Shown here piece after piece: positions 1-8,519 of a stretch of 64,000 nt of DNA. A program made the position numbers and the translations under genes. The first letter of the stretch is position 1. Every line of letters begins with the position of its first letter. The notes under the pieces were generated by a model. It was not told the origin of the DNA. It ran no database searches and saw only the letters and a list, made by a program, of their open reading frames with translations. This DNA comes from CAVTWJ01 sp964525605 (GTDB lineage: Bacteria > Oederibacteriota > Muellerivitia > Muellerivitales > Muellerivitaceae): the NCBI GenBank assembly GCA_964525605.1, contig CAZGKT010000005.1:62001-126000 (forward strand), given 5' to 3'.

Positions 1-30
1 CGAGCATAAAACGGCGAAGATTCGGTTCAT
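1..30 (-). CDS. start of a leftward gene cut by the window edge
   Basis: Only the first ten codons are visible, reading MNRIFAVLCS, which looks like the beginning of a Sec signal peptide or membrane anchor. An AAGGAG ribosome binding site lies four bases before the ATG. That good site, and its divergent arrangement with the TIR-domain gene, are the only support. No function can be inferred, and the product would be encoded to the left of this window. Confidence 0.4.
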   Translation of the reverse strand, partial: MNRIFAVLCS

Positions 31-221
31 GGGGCTCCTTCATTTCTTGGCATGTAAAACGACCGACGGGCAGATACCGAGTCACCAATTATTGTGGACC
101 GGGCGCCAAAATCAAACCTTTTTATCAACCCTTTTTGGCCCGTAAACCGAAAACCGAAAGAAGAAAGCAGGCTTGTCTTCGTTCTGATAAGCTTTTCCCG
201 TATGACCCGGGGAGACAAACC

Positions 222-3182
222 ATGAGCGACCAGCGTTTTGAGTATTACGCCTTCATCAGCTACAGCCACAAAGACGAGAAATGGGCCAAGTGGCTTCACC
301 AGAGGCTGGAGGCCTACAAACTTCCCAACACGATCCGCAAAGAACTGGGCGATAACGTCCCCAAGCCACCCTACAAGGTTTTTCGCGATGTCACCGATCT
401 GGGAGTGGGTGCCCTCAAGGAAAATCTGAGCCGCGAACTGGAAGACTCCCGTTTTCTTATCGTCGTTTGTTCCCCCCACTCGGCCAAACCTAACGCGGAG
501 GGCAAGCACTGGGTCAACGACGAGATCACGAAATTCATCGAGATGGGGCGCCTCGACCGGATTGTGCCTTTTATCGTGGATGGCACGGCCTTCTCTACCG
601 ACCCGAACCAAGAATGCCTCCCGCCCGCCGTCAAGGAGAACAACATCCTCGGCACCAGCGTGGCCGTCGGGGGCAGGGAGCAGGCGTTCATCCACGTGGT
701 GGCGAAGATCCTAGGGCTCAAGTTCGACCAACTCTACCAGAGGCATCTTCGCGCGGAACGCAAAAAAAAGTGGCTTCAGGCGGCCGCGACGCTCCTGGTC
801 CTGGGGCTGTTGGGATTGGGAGCGGATTACGAGCGGGTGAAGACCGCCTATTTCGCCGACTATGTGGAAAAATATTACGCGCCCCAGGGCATTCTGCCCC
901 TTAAACCCGAACAAGTTCAGCACCGCAACCAATCGTGGAAATTTTCCTACCACCACTGGAAGGTCGTTTCGGTGGCCTGCGTCAACTCGGCCGGTACCTT
1001 GATGGACCCTGGAAGTTCGGGCCCGAGGAACAACGCGCCGATGATCAAGATCATTCCCCGCGCTCCCATGACCCGGATTTATTACCGGGACAACGGCGCG
1101 GTGGAGCGCCTCGAGGAATTTGACCTGAACGGCAACGCGGTCCGGACCAAAAACATCGCCTCGGACATGAAGTTCGAGTCGTTCAAGGATCCGGCGGGCC
1201 ACGGGGTTCAGCTGGGGGGGAGCGTGCAGGTGGGTTCCAGCCCCGGTTCTTCCAACGATCATTCCAAAAATATCGTCGCGGGGTGGGAAGTCACGTTTCA
1301 GCCTGACGGCAAAATCGACACGCTTCAGTACAAAAGCAGTTTCAATGCTCCCGCCTGCGACCTCAACGGCATCTTCGGCCAGCGCACCACTTACACGTCC
1401 CCGGGACAGGTGCAGAGCATCCAGAACCTGGACGCCGAGGGAAAACCGGCGCTGGACGCATACGGCTCCACCGGCGTGAGCTTCAAATATGACGGCCAGG
1501 GTAATCTGCAGGACACCGCCTGGCAGTTCAGTTCCACTTCCACCCGGCTGAACTCCTTCGGGTTCGCCGAGGAAAAAGACGCCTTCGACCCCGATGGAAA
1601 CGTGCTGGTGAAGGCCTTTTACGACGCGTACGGCCAGCCGGTGACGAACATGGACGGCATCGCGAAAGCCACGTTCAAGTACGACGGGCGGGGCAACCGG
1701 ACGGAGGGGGTCGACTACGGACAAGACCCGGGAACCGCCGGGGGCAACACAGCCCTGATCCTCAGCTGGAAGGCCCAATACGATGCCCGGGGATATGAGA
1801 CTCAATTCGTGCTTTACGACAAGGATGTGGAGCAATATGTCCGCACGGACCAGTATGACGCGCGCGGCAACCTGACGGGGGAGGCCTATTTCGGGCCGGA
1901 CGGCAAACCGGTGTGGCACAACGACAGCTACTCGAGATGGGTAGGCCAATATGATGAACGCGGAAAGGAAATATCGGAAAGCTATTTCGGCGTGGATGAA
2001 AAACCGGTGCTCGGCAAGGATGGGTACGCGCAAATTCGGTACCTCGACGACGAAAACGGCAATGAAACAGGGGAAAGTTACTGGGGCGTGGATGGGAAAC
2101 CCGTGACCTGTCAGCAAGGCTACGCCCGGTGCGACATCAAGCGTGATGAGCGCGGTAACGGGGTGGAATGGAAATACTATGGAATCGACGGGAATCTCAT
2201 TGAGAATGCCCTCGGTTATGCGCGGGTCACCAAAAAATATGACGAAAGCGGCCATGAATTGGAATGGGCCTGTTGGGGCGAAAACGGCGATCCGGTTTTA
2301 TGCCGGGACGGGTACGCTCAAATCACCACCCAGTACGATGAGAGTGGCCATCTGGTGGATTGGGCCAGCTGGGGCCTGAAGGGGGAACCGGCAATCTGCA
2401 AGAGTAACGGTTACGCCCGCATGACGAAAAAATACGACGTCCAGGGCAATGAGATCGAGGAGGCCTATTTCGGGTTGAGTGGAAAGCCCATGTTGAATTC
2501 ACAATACGGGGACGCGAAATGGACGGCCCAGTATGACAAGTGGGGTCATGAGACCCTCTTGGCCTATTACGGCACCCGGGGCCAACTGGTGATGGGCCCC
2601 TATGGTTACGCCAAAACACTATCCGTATTCGATGAAAGCGGCCAGCAAATCGAATGGGAAATTGACGGATCGGATGGGAAGCTTTTACTGGACAAAAAAC
2701 GCGGATACGCGAAATGGACCCAGAAATACGACGGAAAGCACAACCTGATTGAGACAGCCTATTGGGGGGCCAAAGACCAGCTGGTCTTGGGCCCGGACGA
2801 ATGCGCCCGATGGACCCAGACCTACGATGATCGGGGCAATGTGACCGAAACCGACTACTTCGGGGTGAGGGACCAGCTGATCCTGGGCCCGGATGGCTAC
2901 GCGAAAATCATCGCCCAGTGGGACCCGAACAATGATGAAATCGCGGCCCAGTTGTACGGCGTCAACGGGAAGCCGATGATCGGGCCCAAGGGATACGCGA
3001 GCTGGACTGCTCGGTACGACGCGCGCCACAACGATTTGGAGTGGGCGTGCTTTGGCCTAAAAGGTGAACCGGTGGAAGACAAGGATGGATTGGCGAGATG
3101 GACCGCCACCTACGATGATCAAGGAAAAGCTCTGACGGTGCAAAAATACAACGCGGACGGGAACCAGATCCAAGCTTATTGA
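222..3182 (+). CDS. TIR-domain membrane protein with a 32-residue repeat array
   Basis: Predicted 986-residue protein. Residues 6-155 form a TIR domain (TIR_2 type): YYAFISYSHKD at the start, then SRFLIVVCSPHSAKP and HWVNDE, where E101 is at the position of the catalytic glutamate of NAD-cleaving TIR enzymes. Residues 173-190 are one hydrophobic segment following a basic KKKW stretch, so the TIR side is probably cytoplasmic. From about residue 545 to the end there are 13 tandem repeats of 32-33 residues plus a partial one, with approximate consensus YDexGnxxExaYfGxdGkPvlgxdGYA. The ATG at 222 is chosen because GGAG precedes it by seven bases; an in-frame ATG at 135 lacks one. Bacterial TIR proteins often act in phage defence or NAD signalling, and an exported repeat array could be a sensor or adhesin; both ideas are inference. 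The gene overlaps the end of the opposing PilZ gene by seven bases. Confidence 0.85.
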   Translation: MSDQRFEYYAFISYSHKDEKWAKWLHQRLEAYKLPNTIRKELGDNVPKPPYKVFRDVTDLGVGALKENLSRELEDSRFLIVVCSPHSAKPNAEGKHWVNDEITKFIEMGRLDRIVPFIVDGTAFSTDPNQECLPPAVKENNILGTSVAVGGREQAFIHVVAKILGLKFDQLYQRHLRAERKKKWLQAAATLLVLGLLGLGADYERVKTAYFADYVEKYYAPQGILPLKPEQVQHRNQSWKFSYHHWKVVSVACVNSAGTLMDPGSSGPRNNAPMIKIIPRAPMTRIYYRDNGAVERLEEFDLNGNAVRTKNIASDMKFESFKDPAGHGVQLGGSVQVGSSPGSSNDHSKNIVAGWEVTFQPDGKIDTLQYKSSFNAPACDLNGIFGQRTTYTSPGQVQSIQNLDAEGKPALDAYGSTGVSFKYDGQGNLQDTAWQFSSTSTRLNSFGFAEEKDAFDPDGNVLVKAFYDAYGQPVTNMDGIAKATFKYDGRGNRTEGVDYGQDPGTAGGNTALILSWKAQYDARGYETQFVLYDKDVEQYVRTDQYDARGNLTGEAYFGPDGKPVWHNDSYSRWVGQYDERGKEISESYFGVDEKPVLGKDGYAQIRYLDDENGNETGESYWGVDGKPVTCQQGYARCDIKRDERGNGVEWKYYGIDGNLIENALGYARVTKKYDESGHELEWACWGENGDPVLCRDGYAQITTQYDESGHLVDWASWGLKGEPAICKSNGYARMTKKYDVQGNEIEEAYFGLSGKPMLNSQYGDAKWTAQYDKWGHETLLAYYGTRGQLVMGPYGYAKTLSVFDESGQQIEWEIDGSDGKLLLDKKRGYAKWTQKYDGKHNLIETAYWGAKDQLVLGPDECARWTQTYDDRGNVTETDYFGVRDQLILGPDGYAKIIAQWDPNNDEIAAQLYGVNGKPMIGPKGYASWTARYDARHNDLEWACFGLKGEPVEDKDGLARWTATYDDQGKALTVQKYNADGNQIQAY

Positions 3183-3556
3183 ACGGTTCTTTTGGGGCGG
3201 CTTTTTTGGTAAAGGAATAGGTTTAGGATATTTCGATCCTTTTCTTTCATGGGCCTGAATTGAAGACCCAACCCCGTATCGGTGGACCAGACCACATCGC
3301 CAAAAATCGAGAGTGGGGGGAGTCCGGGCAGGGTGATTTCAAGCGACAGCACGGTGCCGACCTCCAGCGCCATATCCGCGAGGAGAAAAACACCGCTCAA
3401 GCTTACGTCCAGCGTCTTGGTGACTCTGGGCGTTTTTCGGTGTTGGGGAATCGATTTGGGATTCGAGGGGTTCTCGACCACTTGATATTGAACCGGCACA
3501 TTGACCGAGATCCGGGGATGAATTCTTTTTTCCAGGTGCATATTCGTTGAAGGCAT
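3176..3556 (-). CDS. PilZ-domain protein
   Basis: A 126-residue single-domain protein. It has the two c-di-GMP-binding signatures of PilZ domains: RxxxR at R11-R15 (RIHPR) and DxSxxG (DVSLSG) some 35 residues later, followed by the usual beta-barrel (LSLEITLPG, GDVVWS, GLGLQF). Stand-alone PilZ proteins bind cyclic di-GMP and alter motility, exopolysaccharide or type IV pilus behaviour; the target here cannot be told from context. A possible AAGGA ribosome binding site lies about ten bases before the ATG. The 3' end overlaps the TIR-protein gene tail to tail, so the two are convergent and not co-transcribed. Confidence 0.85.
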   Translation of the reverse strand: MPSTNMHLEKRIHPRISVNVPVQYQVVENPSNPKSIPQHRKTPRVTKTLDVSLSGVFLLADMALEVGTVLSLEITLPGLPPLSIFGDVVWSTDTGLGLQFRPMKEKDRNILNLFLYQKSRPKRTVQ

Positions 3557-3836
3557 AGGTTCTATTTCCTTAAAAAAGACCCTCTCTTCTTAGTGCTCCC
3601 AAGGGGAGCCGCTGGGGTGGAGGGGACCTTTTATTCATTTTCAATTTTCAGGCGGTGTTCACAAGGAAAAACAGGATGAATTCAGGGTAAACGTGAATAA
3701 TTCTTAAACCACCCCTACGATCTAAAAACCATCCTCGGGCCCTTGAAGATCTATGGAGTGTTCCTTTTATGTTGTGAATGGGGGGGGACAAAGGCCAGGG
3801 AAAGTTTTGGGTTGCCTACAGCCAATGGGGGCTGGA

Positions 3837-5021
3837 TTACTTCAATTCGGGGTGCACGGCGATGAGCTTTTCCAGGTTCTGGGCCGCCATGAGGTGGTTG
3901 GGCTTGATCTTGAGGGTTTCTTCCCAGTATTTTTTCGCCCCGGCCCAATCTTCCGCCCGGTAGCTGTTCAAACCCTGGTTATAAAAATCATCCGCCTGTG
4001 CGTCCGCTTGGCTTTTGGGGGCGGGGGCTTGAATGCCGTCTAACTGTTTTTTCCAATCCGCCAACTTGGAGTTGTCGGGGTCCAGGGCCTTGAGTTTTGC
4101 GAAAGCGGACTTGGCCTCCGTCACGTTTTTATCTTTAATTGCCGTATTAAACTTTTGCAAAGCCAATTTGCGGTTTATTTGATCCAGGGCGGATGTCCAA
4201 TCGGATTGATCAGGCTTCAAACGAACGGCTTTTCCGTAAAGGATTCGGGCTTTGATCAGATCTCCGTTAGACTCGGCCTTTTTGGCCCCGTTCGCTAGAT
4301 CCTCAGCACTCTCTCCGTCCGCGTGATCCCCGTCATCTTGCCCATGGGATGGTTTAACGCCGGAGGTCGGCGTCCCGCTTGGTTTTTCAAGGCTTCCGGC
4401 CTGGATCATCCGGCGAAAAGTTTGAACCTGAGCTTGGGTGGGGTCCAGTGCCGCAGCTTGGTTCAAGAAATTGAGCGCGCTAGTTTTATCCCCTATCGAA
4501 TAGGCCTGGCTCGCCTGCTTGTAGAGGCTCCCCACCATGGCATTATAGGGATGATCGGCGTTTTCCTCGAAATCGGGTAAGAAAGCATCGGTTGTCCCGT
4601 TCGACTCCTTTTTCCCTTCGCGGGGGATCAGGTTCAACACCACCGGAGCCTGGTCCTGGTCCGCCTTGACGAAAACCGTCAAGCGATACCCATCCTTGAA
4701 AGTTTTTAATATTTCTACGGTGAAAGTTTTGACTCCTCCCAGCCCGCCCTTTTGGGTTACTTCGTTGGTCGAGGCATCACGCAAAATCCAGCCTGTCAAA
4801 ACCGCGTCGCTTTTGACCGTGATGTTGAACCCATCCTGGTGGTCGCGAACGATTGTCTCCAGGTGGGCCCACACGGCGTCCTGTTGAAACCGGTAAGTGG
4901 TCGTGAGGTTCTGGAGCGCAAGGGGTGAAGTCGCGGGAGTGGGGAGGGTTTCTTCCGATCTTCCGGCGGGAGGCATGAAAAACGATAGAAGGATAAAAGA
5001 AAACAGGAAGCGCAGGCTCAA
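3837..5021 (-). CDS. exported TPR-repeat protein
   Basis: Predicted 394-residue protein with an N-terminal signal peptide (hydrophobic core LFSFILLSFF, then PPAGRSEE). A roughly 130-residue N-terminal beta-rich domain (NITVKSDAVLTGWILRD, YRLTVFVKAD) is followed by several tetratricopeptide-like repeats, ending with YNQGLNSYRAEDWAGAKKYW, so it is probably a periplasmic scaffold. The start is TTG, overlapping the TGA of the upstream barrel gene as TTGA; GGAG stands seven bases before it. This tight coupling suggests that the TPR protein works with that outer-membrane barrel protein. No enzyme motif is visible. Confidence 0.75.
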   Translation of the reverse strand: MSLRFLFSFILLSFFMPPAGRSEETLPTPATSPLALQNLTTTYRFQQDAVWAHLETIVRDHQDGFNITVKSDAVLTGWILRDASTNEVTQKGGLGGVKTFTVEILKTFKDGYRLTVFVKADQDQAPVVLNLIPREGKKESNGTTDAFLPDFEENADHPYNAMVGSLYKQASQAYSIGDKTSALNFLNQAAALDPTQAQVQTFRRMIQAGSLEKPSGTPTSGVKPSHGQDDGDHADGESAEDLANGAKKAESNGDLIKARILYGKAVRLKPDQSDWTSALDQINRKLALQKFNTAIKDKNVTEAKSAFAKLKALDPDNSKLADWKKQLDGIQAPAPKSQADAQADDFYNQGLNSYRAEDWAGAKKYWEETLKIKPNHLMAAQNLEKLIAVHPELK

Positions 5022-6229
5022 AACTCCACTCCGGTTCTCACGAGAAAGGCGATCCGGTTATAAGCATTCGACCGCAAACCCGTGCCCGGTCCGTCGGTTT
5101 CGTTGCCAGGGCCAAAACCTCCGTTGAAAGGAACGCCGATCGCGGAGGGGACCAGCCGGTCCAGGGTGAAATCATTTTGGTTGTTGGTGGCGTGAAATTC
5201 GAGGAAGAGGCCTTTGATCCGCGTCTTTAACTTGGCGTACCAGGATGTTTGGGGCGACTGGGCCTGGTCGGGGATAAACCCATTGCCTCCCGTGAAAGGG
5301 TTATCCAGGGATTTTCCCATGGGAACCTGAGCCTCCAGAATAAATTGATCAATTGAAAAAGCGCCCCAGGTTCCCAGTTGTTCGGTCTTGAAGCCCAGGG
5401 AGAGAGCGCTGGTATCGTTGAAGAGCGAGGTGTTTTGAACGCCGTATTCGGCGGTCAAGTCGATATGTTGATGGAGGTCCATATCCGCCGCGAGGGAAGC
5501 GGCCGGGCCGCCATTGAGGGAGGAATAGTCAAAATAATCGGTGGCGGAGACGCCCACATTGGCCTTGATCGTCAAATCGAAATCACTGGAATTGATCCGG
5601 CATCTTAACTGTCCAAGGCCAAAAGCCTGGGTGGAGTCTTCTTGAACCTGTTGGGCGGAAAAAAGACTGGGGGTGTAAAAGAAACTCAGGGCCAGGGGGG
5701 AGGACCCCTGCGCCTGGGTGTTCTTGGTGTCGCCGAAACCCAGAAAGAGGGAGATGGGGATCGTGGCCATGACGCCATCCACCCGGTGGATGCCCATAAT
5801 GGGATAGGCGCCGAAGAAAGAGTTGGAAGTGAGCATTTGAAAAAGATCAAAGCGCCCCACGGAAACCTGAAAGGCGGGATCCATGTAGGATAGTTTCGCC
5901 AGGCGGAGGTCCACTTCCGAGGCGGTATCCGAGGAGGAAAGACTTTTGCGGATTCGGATCAACCCGTCCGCCAGGACTGAATTTTCATCCAGGCTGCGCT
6001 TGGCGGAAAGGTCGAACATGGAGAAGGCCTGGCCCTGCAGATCCGCGTCCTGCTGGTAATCCGCCTGAAGAAGAAATTTTATTTCGCGGTCACTGTCGGT
6101 CGCCGGCGGCGGAGACACCCATTTGTTTTCTTGGCCCGACGCGAGGAAGGAGTTTTGGGAAAGAGGCTCTTGTCCGAGAAGAAGAGTCGGCAAAGCAATG
6201 ACGATCAAAAGAAATGTTTTTATTTTCAT
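5018..6229 (-). CDS. outer-membrane beta-barrel protein
   Basis: A 403-residue protein with a signal peptide (MKIKTFLLIVIALPTLLLG, cleavage near GQE) and alternating hydrophobic and polar beta-strand patterns throughout. It ends in VEF, the terminal phenylalanine typical of barrels recognised by the Bam machinery. It contains porin-like stretches such as FQVSVGRFD and AAEYGVQN-type strands. It is the first gene of a two-gene leftward operon with the TPR protein, whose start overlaps its stop. The ATG is preceded by AGGTGA. It may be a porin or a structural barrel; the substrate is unknown. Confidence 0.7.
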   Translation of the reverse strand: MKIKTFLLIVIALPTLLLGQEPLSQNSFLASGQENKWVSPPPATDSDREIKFLLQADYQQDADLQGQAFSMFDLSAKRSLDENSVLADGLIRIRKSLSSSDTASEVDLRLAKLSYMDPAFQVSVGRFDLFQMLTSNSFFGAYPIMGIHRVDGVMATIPISLFLGFGDTKNTQAQGSSPLALSFFYTPSLFSAQQVQEDSTQAFGLGQLRCRINSSDFDLTIKANVGVSATDYFDYSSLNGGPAASLAADMDLHQHIDLTAEYGVQNTSLFNDTSALSLGFKTEQLGTWGAFSIDQFILEAQVPMGKSLDNPFTGGNGFIPDQAQSPQTSWYAKLKTRIKGLFLEFHATNNQNDFTLDRLVPSAIGVPFNGGFGPGNETDGPGTGLRSNAYNRIAFLVRTGVEF

Positions 6230-6537
6230 ATATCACCTAACAAAATTAAATTTTATAAGTCTGGTTTAAAGCGGTGGTATTTTACATTTTCTTAAAATTT
6301 GGAAAACAATTTTTTTTAAAATCTGGGGGGAAACCGTGCTGGGTTTGGGTTGTGGAAACTACGGACAACGGGCTGGGGATGATTGTCTTTTTATTGATCG
6401 GAACGCTAAATCCCAAAGTCCAATATTTCTTGTTTTGATATTTTTATGGGTTTAACGTGTTCAAGAGGGAAGTCGCTCGAAGAAATAAAAAAGCCTGAAC
6501 GGAATGTTCAAGCTTTTGTGAAATGAATGAACCGGCC
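6230..6537. other. AT-rich intergenic stretch, 308 bases
   Basis: This gap separates the barrel gene from the microprotein gene. It is clearly richer in A and T than the genes around it, with several poly-A and poly-T runs. It should hold the leftward promoter of the barrel/TPR operon; TTATAA about 30 bases before that gene is a possible -10 box but no -35 is convincing. The terminator of the microprotein lies at its right end. I see no further gene or RNA. Confidence 0.5.
6483..6517 (-). terminator. intrinsic terminator after the Lys-rich microprotein
   Basis: Read leftward, a 12-base stem (arms 6506-6517 and 6489-6500, with one G-U pair) encloses a five-base loop and is followed by a T-rich run. 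It lies about 20 bases after the stop codon of the 15-residue peptide gene, which gives that tiny gene its own transcript end. Confidence 0.75.
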
Positions 6538-6585
6538 TTAGTGTCTTTTTTTTGCTTTAGCGGTTTTCTTGGCTTTCTTAGCCAT
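6538..6585 (-). CDS. 15-residue lysine-rich microprotein
   Basis: A very short reading frame encoding MAKKAKKTAKAKKRH, eight lysines in fifteen residues, with a pattern like the tails of histone-H1-like and other nucleic-acid-binding proteins. It is supported by a strong GGAGG ribosome binding site six bases before the ATG and by a well-formed terminator just after the stop. Length alone would not justify a call; the combination does. It may bind nucleic acid or polyphosphate, or the transcript may act mainly as a small RNA. Both are inference. Confidence 0.55.
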   Translation of the reverse strand: MAKKAKKTAKAKKRH

Positions 6586-6637
6586 AGGGGTCCTCCTTGC
6601 TTCGCAATGGATAGCTCACTCTAACATACTTGGGCGG

Positions 6638-6967
6638 CTAAAAAGGGGGAGGTTCCTTCGTTTCAGGGGAAGGCGGGGTGGGTTTGGACTGGTTTTTTTT
6701 TGTGGGCAATGGGCCGCTCAACCAGTCAAGAAAACGGTCTTTCAAATAGCCGAGAAAAGATATCACCAAGATGAGGACGATGAATCCCAGAAAAAAGAGA
6801 AACAAATCTAAAGCAGTTGATCCAACGGCGCTCCAAAGCCCGCTGTGTAGTTTGGGTAAAAACAGCGCAAGGCCAATGCCGATCATGAGGATGATAACCC
6901 TGATTTCTGTATGCCAGGCATGCCCGCTTTGATTTCGTAAGAGGCTGGTCGCCTTTTGCCGGACCAT
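6638..6967 (-). CDS. small two-helix membrane protein
   Basis: Predicted 109 residues. There are two hydrophobic segments, roughly residues 22-40 (RVIILMIGIGLALFLP) and 52-74 (LFLFFLGFIVLILVISFLG), then a basic, proline-rich cytoplasmic-looking tail ending in KEPPPF. The ATG at 6967 has AAGGAG about seven bases upstream and is preferred to a GTG twelve codons earlier that lacks one. I do not recognise the family. It lies between the microprotein gene and sodB on the same strand, but the terminator after sodB separates it from that gene. Confidence 0.65.
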   Translation of the reverse strand: MVRQKATSLLRNQSGHAWHTEIRVIILMIGIGLALFLPKLHSGLWSAVGSTALDLFLFFLGFIVLILVISFLGYLKDRFLDWLSGPLPTKKNQSKPTPPSPETKEPPPF

Positions 6968-7121
6968 GACGCGCTCCTTGAGTGCGAATAAGCCTTCTAT
7001 CACTATTGTCCATGGATCGATGGGTTGATGTCAAAGTCTGACGAAGCTGAACCAAAGGGGGCGATGCCCCCCCATGTGAAAAAACCATAGATGGAATTTG
7101 AGGAATTAAAATTGAGGGGAA

Positions 7122-7159
7122 ATAAAAAAAGGGGCGCCGGAAAACCGGCGCCCCTTTTT
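7122..7159 (-). terminator. intrinsic terminator after superoxide dismutase
   Basis: A perfect ten-base GC stem (7131-7140 with 7145-7154, ggggcgccgg) closes a four-base loop. Read leftward it is followed by seven T, and read rightward by five T. It starts 17 bases after the sodB stop codon. Confidence 0.9.
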
Positions 7160-7171
7160 CATTCGAAGCGG

Positions 7172-7762
7172 TTATTTGCCTTCGAAGTTCTTTCCGGCGA
7201 AATGCCAGTTCAAAACCTTCCAGAAGGCTTCCACGTACTTGGCCCGGGCGTTGCGGTAGTCGATGTAGTAGGCGTGTTCCCACACATCGCAGGTGAAGAG
7301 GGGAATATGCCCGGCCGTCAGGGGCGTGGCGGCATTGGCCGTGGTCTCGATCTTCAGGCTCTTATCGGCGGGATTCAGGCTCAGCCAGGCCCAACCGGAA
7401 CCGAACTGGCCCAGGGCGGCGGCCGTAAACTGCTTCTCAAACTCGGCTCGGGACCCGAAGGTTTTGTCCAGGGCCTGGCCCAAGGCGCCTGAGGGAGACT
7501 GGTTCTTGTCCGCCGAAAGGCTGTTCCAATAGAAAGAATGGTTGTAGTGCTGGGCTGCGTTGTTGAAGAGGGGGCCGGTGGCCTTGCGCATCAGGTCTTC
7601 CAAATGGAGGGCCTCGTCGGGGGTTCCGGCGATCAGCTTGTTCAAATTATCCACGTAGGTCTGGTGATGCTTTCCGTAATGGTATTCGAAGGTCTCAACG
7701 CTCAGATAGGGGGCTAAGGCGTCCTTGGAATAGGGCAGTTGGGGTAATTCATACTTCGGCAT
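7172..7762 (-). CDS. sodB: superoxide dismutase, Fe/Mn family (Fe type)
   Basis: A 196-residue enzyme that converts superoxide to hydrogen peroxide and oxygen, with the full family fold and usual length. The four metal ligands are visible: H28 (EYHYGKHH), H75 (YNHSFYW), D159 and H163 (DVWEHAYYIDY). The Q71-H72 region and the lack of a signal peptide point to a cytoplasmic, iron-type or cambialistic enzyme. AAGGAG stands before the ATG. It is a single-gene unit with its own terminator, divergent from the phosphoribosyltransferase gene. Confidence 0.95.
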   Translation of the reverse strand: MPKYELPQLPYSKDALAPYLSVETFEYHYGKHHQTYVDNLNKLIAGTPDEALHLEDLMRKATGPLFNNAAQHYNHSFYWNSLSADKNQSPSGALGQALDKTFGSRAEFEKQFTAAALGQFGSGWAWLSLNPADKSLKIETTANAATPLTAGHIPLFTCDVWEHAYYIDYRNARAKYVEAFWKVLNWHFAGKNFEGK

Positions 7763-7901
7763 GGCGGCTCCTTTTTTCGATCAATAGTGCGACAACCTCC
7801 GCAATTTGACAGCCGAGGGTTAAAAAATCAATCCAACCTTGTAAAAAAATCAGGGAAGAGGCCTTTTAAGGGTTCGGTGGGGAATGAGGAGCTTTTTAAG
7901 C

Positions 7902-7907
7902 TACAAT
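7902..7907 (+). promoter_or_regulatory. -10 box TACAAT, start codon eight bases downstream
   Basis: TACAAT lies so close to the ATG at 7916 that a transcript started at the usual distance would begin at or next to the start codon. No ribosome binding site is seen between them. No -35 box is recognisable. Confidence 0.4.
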
Positions 7908-7915
7908 ACGCGCCC

Positions 7916-8509
7916 ATGAAAACGCTATCCGGCCGACTCCTCTTTCCCCCCCATCAAATCCAGACTGCCGTGGCGGAAATCGCCCGCCAGGTGGACGGAT
8001 GGGTTCAATCGGGTTCTTTCAAGACCCTGGGTTGGATCACCGTAGCGGAGGGGGGGCGCACCTTTTCGGCGGATCTTTCACGCCAGGTTTTGGCCCTTCT
8101 ACCTTCCCTATCCCTGATTCGGGGCGAGGTCCGGGTGAAGGGGACGACGGGGACTAAACTTCTTCAGGACAGGGAAGTGAGCCTGACGGGATGGGATTCG
8201 GACCGATTTCAGCATTTACCCGTTTTGCTGGTGGACGATCTGGTGGATTCGGGACGCACCCTTTTGGCCGTGAAGGAGACCCTCGGCCAGTTGGGAATGG
8301 TGGAAATCAAGACCGCGGTGGCGTTGAACAAACACAGCTCCCTGCGAGCCACGGCCGATTTTGTCGCTCTCGACCTGGGTTTAACGCCGGAAGATTTGAG
8401 CGGGAAGGGTCTTCAAGACATTTGGGTTTACGGTTACGGAATGGATTTGAACGGACTCCACCGCGGGGACCCCGCGATTTGGGGAATGGAAATGAAAAGT
8501 TCCGGTTAG
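7916..8509 (+). CDS. phosphoribosyltransferase-fold protein
   Basis: Predicted 197 residues. It carries the PRPP-binding signature of type I phosphoribosyltransferases, VLLVDDLVDSGRTL, with the paired acidic residues and the following small-residue loop. Size and layout resemble hypoxanthine/xanthine phosphoribosyltransferases, so purine-base salvage is likely, but the base-specificity hood is divergent and the exact substrate is open. The ATG at 7916 fits the family N-terminus; a GTG-type extension to 7787 has no homology-like character. There is no Shine-Dalgarno sequence, and the -10-like TACAAT eight bases before the start suggests a leaderless message. The gene ends ten bases from a convergent gene. 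Confidence 0.7.
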   Translation: MKTLSGRLLFPPHQIQTAVAEIARQVDGWVQSGSFKTLGWITVAEGGRTFSADLSRQVLALLPSLSLIRGEVRVKGTTGTKLLQDREVSLTGWDSDRFQHLPVLLVDDLVDSGRTLLAVKETLGQLGMVEIKTAVALNKHSSLRATADFVALDLGLTPEDLSGKGLQDIWVYGYGMDLNGLHRGDPAIWGMEMKSSG

Positions 8510-8519
8510 AACCCGCCTG

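Noticed and set aside
711..2255. Long reading frame on the minus strand (514 codons) opposite the TIR gene
   Set aside because: It lies inside the repeat-encoding part of the TIR gene, whose strong third-position GC keeps the opposite frame open. The product has no domain character, and no ribosome binding site was seen.
1854..3182. Possible CRISPR array or DNA minisatellite
   Set aside because: The 96-base period is protein-coding; units vary at third positions and there are no unique spacers between identical repeats.
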